Shown: positions 60,801-64,000 of the stretch, piece after piece
Layout: each line of letters starts with the position of its first letter
How positions within the stretch are numbered: the stretch's first letter is position 1
DNA from: Ktedonobacter sp. SOSP1-85
Lineage (GTDB): Bacteria; Chloroflexota; Ktedonobacteria; Ktedonobacterales; Ktedonobacteraceae
Assembly (NCBI RefSeq): GCF_016587415.1
Contig: NZ_BNJI01000001.1
Span: 682,001 to 746,000, forward strand
Direction: 5' to 3'
DNA length: 64,000 bases
Program-made: the position numbers and the translations under genes
The notes under the pieces: generated by a model
Told to the model about the DNA's origin: nothing
Databases searched by the model: none
What the model saw: the letters and a program-made list of their open reading frames with translations, nothing else

Positions 60801-61390
60801 GTCAGTCTGCATCCAGGGCACAAAGCCAACCATCCATTCTGATCGCCGGGATTGGCAACATCTTTCTGGGCGATGATGGATTCGGCTGCGAGGTAGCTCA
60901 GCGCCTCCTGCGTCGCGAGACCAAACCATATCCCGCAGGTGTAGAGATAGTTGATTTCGGCATCCGAGGCGTGGAACTCGCCTATACCCTGCTCGATGGC
61001 TACGATAACCTGATCCTGATCGACACGGTGGCACGGGGAGGAGCGCCCGGCACCCTCTACCTGCTCGAAATAGACCAGGCACAACCGACGCCTGAGCAAG
61101 GAACAGAGGCGGGTCGCATCGCCCTGGATGCACACAGCATGGACCCGGTCAAGATGCTGGCCTTCGCCCGCACACTCGGCGCCCAGCCCGGGCGCACCCT
61201 GCTGGTTGGCTGCGAACCCTCGCCACTCGACACCCAGGCAGACGACTTCGACATTCATCCAGGGTTAAGTCAGCCAGTCGAGGCCGCGATTAGTGAGGCC
61301 ATTCAACTTATTGACACACTTGTAGCAGAGACCCTCGTAGATACTCAGCAGGCAACCGTTTCATCCAGGACAAAGGAGTCATCCTTTTAG
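60797..61390 (+). CDS. Hydrogenase maturation protease (HyaD/HybD family)
   Basis: 197 residues, start overlapping the previous stop by 4 bases. The family motif GIGNIFLGDDGFGCEVA is at 17-33, with the Ni-sensing Glu in it; the second Asp is in LIDTVARGG and the His in DAHSMDPVK. It cuts the C-terminal tail of HhyL after Ni is in place. A longer, Ser/Thr-rich tail (residues 160-197) is unlike HybD. Being in the same transcript as its substrate is typical. Confidence 0.93.
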   Translation: MSQSASRAQSQPSILIAGIGNIFLGDDGFGCEVAQRLLRRETKPYPAGVEIVDFGIRGVELAYTLLDGYDNLILIDTVARGGAPGTLYLLEIDQAQPTPEQGTEAGRIALDAHSMDPVKMLAFARTLGAQPGRTLLVGCEPSPLDTQADDFDIHPGLSQPVEAAISEAIQLIDTLVAETLVDTQQATVSSRTKESSF

Positions 61391-61412
61391 CAAGGAAAGG
61401 TCTGGTAATGTT

Positions 61413-61514
61413 ATGAAACCATTTACCTTACTCGCCGTGCTTGGTCTGATAGCGCTCATCCTCAGGCAACTTTATCCCGACTATCAGCGCTATATGCGCA
61501 TACGCCATATGTAA
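61413..61514 (+). CDS. 33-aa single-helix membrane peptide
   Basis: A 34-codon frame from ATG 61413 to TAA at 61512-61514 that is too short for most gene finders: a hydrophobic helix (LLAVLGLIALIL) then a basic, aromatic end RQLYPDYQRYMRIRHM. AAGGAAAGG lies upstream. Small proteins ending RYxRIRxM are, from memory, found at this place in actinobacterial group 1h loci (DUF6893-like). It may anchor the hydrogenase to the membrane, as neither subunit has a helix of its own. This function is inference. Confidence 0.65.
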   Translation: MKPFTLLAVLGLIALILRQLYPDYQRYMRIRHM

Positions 61515-61533
61515 TATGTAATAAGGGGCCACT

Positions 61534-61899
61534 ATGCATGAACTCGCTATCGCGCAGGGTATAGCCGAAGCCGTCGACGCCCAGGCGCAGAGCCACCAGG
61601 CCACGCATGTACGCGAGATCCACCTCCAGATTGGGGAGGCCCAGGGCGTGGTGAATGACTCGCTCACCTTCTGCTTTGAGATGGTGGCCAGCCTCTACCC
61701 GCTGCTAGAGGGGTCGCGGCTCTCAATTGAGTTCATCCCATACCGCGCGCGCTGCCAGCACTGCGCCAGCGAGTTCACCGTCATAAACTTTATTCGCCAG
61801 TGTCCAACTTGTCAGGGCTGGGAGACAGAGGTTGTTTCTGGCACCGAGATGCAGATCGTCGACATAGAGATTGAAGCCCCCATGCAGGCAGAGGAGTAG
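61534..61899 (+). CDS. hypA: Hydrogenase nickel chaperone HypA
   Basis: 121 residues. The N-terminal Met-His-Glu (MHEL) is the Ni-binding motif, His2 being essential. The zinc-binding part has two Cys pairs, CQHC (about 73-76) and CPTC (about 90-93). HypA brings Ni to the large subunit with HypB. The spacing to the 33-aa gene is 19 bases and its TAG sits in the GAGGAG-TAGTGAGC stretch just before hypB. Confidence 0.95.
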   Translation: MHELAIAQGIAEAVDAQAQSHQATHVREIHLQIGEAQGVVNDSLTFCFEMVASLYPLLEGSRLSIEFIPYRARCQHCASEFTVINFIRQCPTCQGWETEVVSGTEMQIVDIEIEAPMQAEE

Positions 61900-61904
61900 T
61901 GAGC

Positions 61905-62555
61905 ATGCCCAAGGTTACTATCGCGCAAAAGATCCTGGCGGTCAACGAGGATATCGCCCAGGAGATACGCCAGCAGCTACGAGCACACGGCATCCGCACG
62001 ATCAACCTCATGAGCGGACCGGGCGCCGGGAAGACCACGCTGCTGGAGCAGACTATTGCGCGCCTGCATACACGCATCGGCATCGGCGTCATCGAGGGCG
62101 ATATCGAGACCAGCGCGGACGCCGAGCGCATTGAGGCGGCAGGTGGCATCTCCGTCCAGATCAATACGCGTGGGGCCTGCCACCTGGAGGCCCATATGGT
62201 GCGTGACGCACTCACGCAGATGGACCTGGCTCCTCTGCGCCTGCTCTTCATTGAGAACATCGGCAACCTGGTCTGTCCCTCCGCCTGGGACCTGGGCGAA
62301 GACCTGCGCGTCGTGATGGTCAGCACCAGCGAGGGGGACGATAAACCAGCCAAGTATCCCGAGATGTTCGCTAGCGCGCAGGCCCTGATCATCAACAAAC
62401 TGGATCTCCTACCCTATGTCGACTATGACCGGGAAAAGGTCAAACGGCAGGCGCAGGCTATCAATCCAGATCTGACGGTCTTCGAAGTGAGCTGCCGAAC
62501 AGGTACCGGCCTACCAGCCTGGTGCGGCTGGCTCAAGTCGCTCCCCCCTCGGTAG
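61905..62555 (+). CDS. hypB: Hydrogenase nickel incorporation GTPase HypB
   Basis: 216 residues from ATG 61905, eight bases after GAGGAG; a GTG at 61899 is too close to that site. P-loop GPGAGKTTL, EGDIETSAD (switch), INTRGACHLEAHMV with the metal-site Cys and His residues, ENIGNLVCPS, and NKLDLL (G4). A His-rich N-terminal store region is absent, so it does not hold many Ni ions itself. It hydrolyses GTP to drive Ni insertion with HypA. Confidence 0.95.
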   Translation: MPKVTIAQKILAVNEDIAQEIRQQLRAHGIRTINLMSGPGAGKTTLLEQTIARLHTRIGIGVIEGDIETSADAERIEAAGGISVQINTRGACHLEAHMVRDALTQMDLAPLRLLFIENIGNLVCPSAWDLGEDLRVVMVSTSEGDDKPAKYPEMFASAQALIINKLDLLPYVDYDREKVKRQAQAINPDLTVFEVSCRTGTGLPAWCGWLKSLPPR

Positions 62556-62678
62556 GGGACCCGGTTGACCGCGTCCATTTCCCATCTGGTAGGGCGTTTT
62601 CTAGCGTTTTTGTATAGAGTCAGGGAAGGATCAGGTGTGATGTCGCAGTGACGCGCTTAGCCCTGCGAAGGAGCAGTC

Positions 62679-64000
62679 ATGGCAACGGTCAGTGGCATGA
62701 CAATTGAGCGTAGACGCCTCACAATCCGGGGCATCGTCCAGGGGGTAGGTTTCCGCCCATTCGTCTACACCCAGGCCCTCCGGTGCGGGCTGACAGGCTT
62801 TGTGCTCAACAACAGCCTGGGAGTCACCATCGAGGTCGAAGGCACCCTTGCACAACTTGAGCGCTTTCAGCACACTATGCGCCATGACACACCTCCCCTG
62901 GCACACGTCGATACCATGGAAGTCAAGTCCATTCCCCTGTGCCATGAGCAAGACTTTCGCATTGCTCACAGCGAGGCAGGAGACGAGCGGCAGGCTCTCA
63001 TCTCGCCAGACTGCGCGACCTGCCCTGACTGCCAGCGCGAACTCTTCACGCCAGGCGACCGGCGTTTCGCCTATCCCTTTATCAACTGCACCAACTGTGG
63101 TCCACGCTTCACCATCATCCAGGATGTCCCCTATGACCGGGAGAAGACCACTATGCGCGCCTTCACCATGTGTCCCGCCTGCCAGGCGGAATACGAGGAC
63201 CCGGCCAATCGGCGCTTCCACGCCCAGCCCAACGCCTGCCCTGTGTGCGGACCCCATGTGCAGTTCCAGGCATGGCAAGAAACACAAGTTGATCTCGACC
63301 CGCATAGAAATCAGATCGCGCTCGCGGCTGAACAGCTTGGGCAAGGAGCCATCCTCGCCATCAAGGGACTGGGTGGCTATCACCTGGCCTGTGATGCCTG
63401 CAACGCCGAAGCTGTGCAGCGCCTGCGACAGCGCAAGCGACGCGAGGCCAAGCCTTTCGCCCTGATGGTTCCGGATATTGAGATAGCACAACAGCTCTGC
63501 CATATCCACGAGAACGAGGCGACCCTGCTCCAGTCTCATCGCCGCCCGATTGTTCTGCTTGACCAACTACCCGAGAACCTGGTGGCTTCCGGTGTCGCGC
63601 CAGGCTATGACACTCTAGGGCTGATGCTGCCTTATACCCCACTCCACCATCTCCTGCTCCGGCATTTTCGTGAATACGTCGGGGCGGATGGCGTGCCAGT
63701 CCTCGTGATGACGAGCGGGAACCTGAGCGAGGAACCCATTGCCTATCGTGACGCGGATGCGCGGACCCGCCTCACCCCCATCACGGAGGGAATGCTCAGC
63801 CATAACCGCGAGATTCATATGCGCACCGACGACTCGGTCGCCCGCGTTACTGGCGGAGGGATACAGTTTCTGCGCCGCGCACGCGGCTATGTGCCCGAGC
63901 CTATCGCGCTGGGCTTTGACCTGCCTGTCCCCCTGCTGGCCTGTGGTGGACATCTGAAAAACACCTTCTGCGTTGGCAAGCAGCGCCGCGCCTTCCTCAG
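62679..64000 (+). CDS. hypF: Carbamoyltransferase HypF, 5' part
   Basis: 440 codons from ATG 62679, seven bases after AAGGAG, open to the window edge. The order is that of HypF: acylphosphatase domain (about 15-95, with VQGVGFRPFVY), two zinc-finger parts (CATCPDC and CTNCGPRF; CPACQ and CPVCG), then the YrdC-like domain (KGLGGYHLACDA, RQRKRREAKPF, TSGNLSEEPI). The C-terminal Kae1-like part is cut off. HypF makes thiocarbamate on HypE for the CN ligands of the Ni-Fe site. 123 bases with part of a GGTAGGG repeat separate it from hypB. Confidence 0.94.
   Translation, partial: MATVSGMTIERRRLTIRGIVQGVGFRPFVYTQALRCGLTGFVLNNSLGVTIEVEGTLAQLERFQHTMRHDTPPLAHVDTMEVKSIPLCHEQDFRIAHSEAGDERQALISPDCATCPDCQRELFTPGDRRFAYPFINCTNCGPRFTIIQDVPYDREKTTMRAFTMCPACQAEYEDPANRRFHAQPNACPVCGPHVQFQAWQETQVDLDPHRNQIALAAEQLGQGAILAIKGLGGYHLACDACNAEAVQRLRQRKRREAKPFALMVPDIEIAQQLCHIHENEATLLQSHRRPIVLLDQLPENLVASGVAPGYDTLGLMLPYTPLHHLLLRHFREYVGADGVPVLVMTSGNLSEEPIAYRDADARTRLTPITEGMLSHNREIHMRTDDSVARVTGGGIQFLRRARGYVPEPIALGFDLPVPLLACGGHLKNTFCVGKQRRAFL

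Noticed and set aside
1..64000. tRNA, rRNA or prophage genes
   Set aside because: Looked for cloverleaf-like GGTTCGAAT-type segments, rRNA phrases and phage structural genes; none was convincing. The baseplate-J-like domain belongs to receptor-like proteins, not to a phage module.

Overview
The window looks like a GC-moderate chromosome segment from the phylum Chloroflexota, most likely class Ktedonobacteria (soil or thermophilic, spore-forming, filamentous). The grounds are a DUF2298 (Chlor_Arch_YYY) membrane protein, a group 1h/5-type [NiFe] hydrogenase locus with its actinobacterial/ktedonobacterial accessory genes, large transmembrane Ser/Thr kinases, degenerate TnpB transposons, and many long perfect palindromes between genes. 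This is inference; no rRNA gene is present to settle it. No tRNA, rRNA or CRISPR array was seen.

Layout. 1-5.8 kb: end of an aldehyde dehydrogenase, an HdeD-like membrane protein, a double UspA stress protein, and a DUF2298/PQQ-propeller pair. 5.8-9 kb: a heavy-metal P-type ATPase divergent from an ArsR/SmtB repressor, with a candidate operator between them. 9.4-11.7 kb: an MFS transporter and an AraC-type regulator. 11.8-15.8 kb: an RNA-repair island (RtcB ligase, Rnl5-type ATP-dependent RNA ligase, a small unknown protein, archease). 16-20.9 kb: cystathionine beta-synthase, two small membrane proteins, an HTH protein and methionine aminopeptidase. 21.2-24.1 kb: four secreted low-complexity proteins. 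24.4-32.6 kb: three large single-pass membrane proteins, two of them Ser/Thr kinases, that share one extracellular domain. 32.7-36.8 kb: a disordered repeat protein, an ABM-like protein, a GH13 glucosidase and a small unknown. 36.9-50.1 kb: an ABC exporter with TetR, PEP carboxykinase, a solo TnpB, MurD, and an EmrA/EmrB-type efflux pair with TetR. 50.3-52.3 kb: an IS607-type element whose tnpB is frameshifted. 52.7-53.3 kb: a LysM/transglycosylase. 54.3-64 kb: the hydrogenase structural, accessory and maturation genes, ending inside hypF.

How the genes work together. The hydrogenase block is one co-directional set: small and large subunits, a 73-aa protein, a NifU-like protein, DUF5947, DUF6084, a 435-aa protein, the maturation protease, a 33-aa membrane peptide, hypA, hypB and hypF. 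Several genes overlap by 4-13 bases, so it is probably one transcript serving assembly of a high-affinity H2-oxidising enzyme. The RNA-repair genes all face the same way and join RtcB with its activator archease and a second, mechanistically different ligase.

Most striking points. Nearly every gene end carries a unique perfect palindrome with arms of 17-34 bp. Several families of short palindromic repeats also recur between genes, and one copy lies in frame inside a Ser/Thr kinase gene. The best candidate for an undescribed system is the 21-33 kb surface/sensor region: secreted low-complexity proteins next to two kinases and a kinase-less paralogue with the same ectodomain.
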